A stretch of DNA of 35,588 nt from CBDUQI01 sp965369325 (GTDB lineage Bacteria; Pseudomonadota; Gammaproteobacteria; Steroidobacterales; JBCBZW01), in contig CBDUQI010000038.1 of assembly GCA_965369325.1 (NCBI GenBank), positions 1 to 35,588 of the forward strand, written 5' to 3'. The first letter of the stretch is position 1. More model-generated notes on the stretch are below. The model had not been told where the DNA came from. It saw nothing but the letters and a program-made list of their open reading frames with translations, and ran no database searches. The letters are not shown here.

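Overview
The window is about 35.6 kb of GC-rich bacterial DNA in which every supported gene lies on the minus strand. The genes are packed end to end with 1-4 nt overlaps or a gap of a few bases. Low-confidence taxonomic guess: a free-living, probably aquatic or halotolerant gammaproteobacterium. The basis is Gram-negative-type secretion signals, parvulin lipoproteins, and a dockerin-like motif ending in PGPSG of the kind I associate with Xanthomonadales/Chromatiales-type genomes. No rRNA, tRNA, CRISPR array, insertion sequence or stretch of more than 300 bases without a gene is visible.

In transcription order (right to left): (1) positions 35588-7533 hold one uninterrupted reading frame of at least 9351 residues, open at the right edge, so its true N-terminus and signal peptide are outside the window. 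It encodes a giant surface or secreted protein. Its N-terminal half alternates IPT/TIG, bacterial Ig-like and beta-propeller-like (LVIVD-like) segments. A thrombospondin type-3 calcium-binding stretch follows. Then comes an array of eight tandem modules of about 545-620 residues each (roughly 22010-8290), and finally a LamG/concanavalin-like C-terminal domain. (2) 7503-6670 encodes a parvulin-type peptidyl-prolyl isomerase lipoprotein. (3) 6673-5762 encodes a second parvulin-like lipoprotein that has lost the conserved parvulin histidines. (4) 5757-1546 encodes a 1403-residue secreted protein: TSP3, dockerin-like EF-hands, TSP3, FnIII-like and several Ig-like domains. (5) 1546-1 is a further exported protein starting at GTG and running off the left edge.

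The likely reading is a single operon devoted to making and exporting very large calcium-dependent extracellular proteins. Two membrane-anchored periplasmic folding factors are encoded between the giant protein and its smaller multidomain partner. The lipoprotein +2 residues (Asp in one, Ala in the other) would, by the E. coli Lol rule, put one at the inner membrane and one at the outer membrane. The eight-module array is the least explained element: each copy carries a glycine-rich segment with a fixed pair of cysteines, a DVUA0089/PPC-like acidic beta domain, and a segment with an LGWGLDGL-type motif that I cannot assign to a named family.
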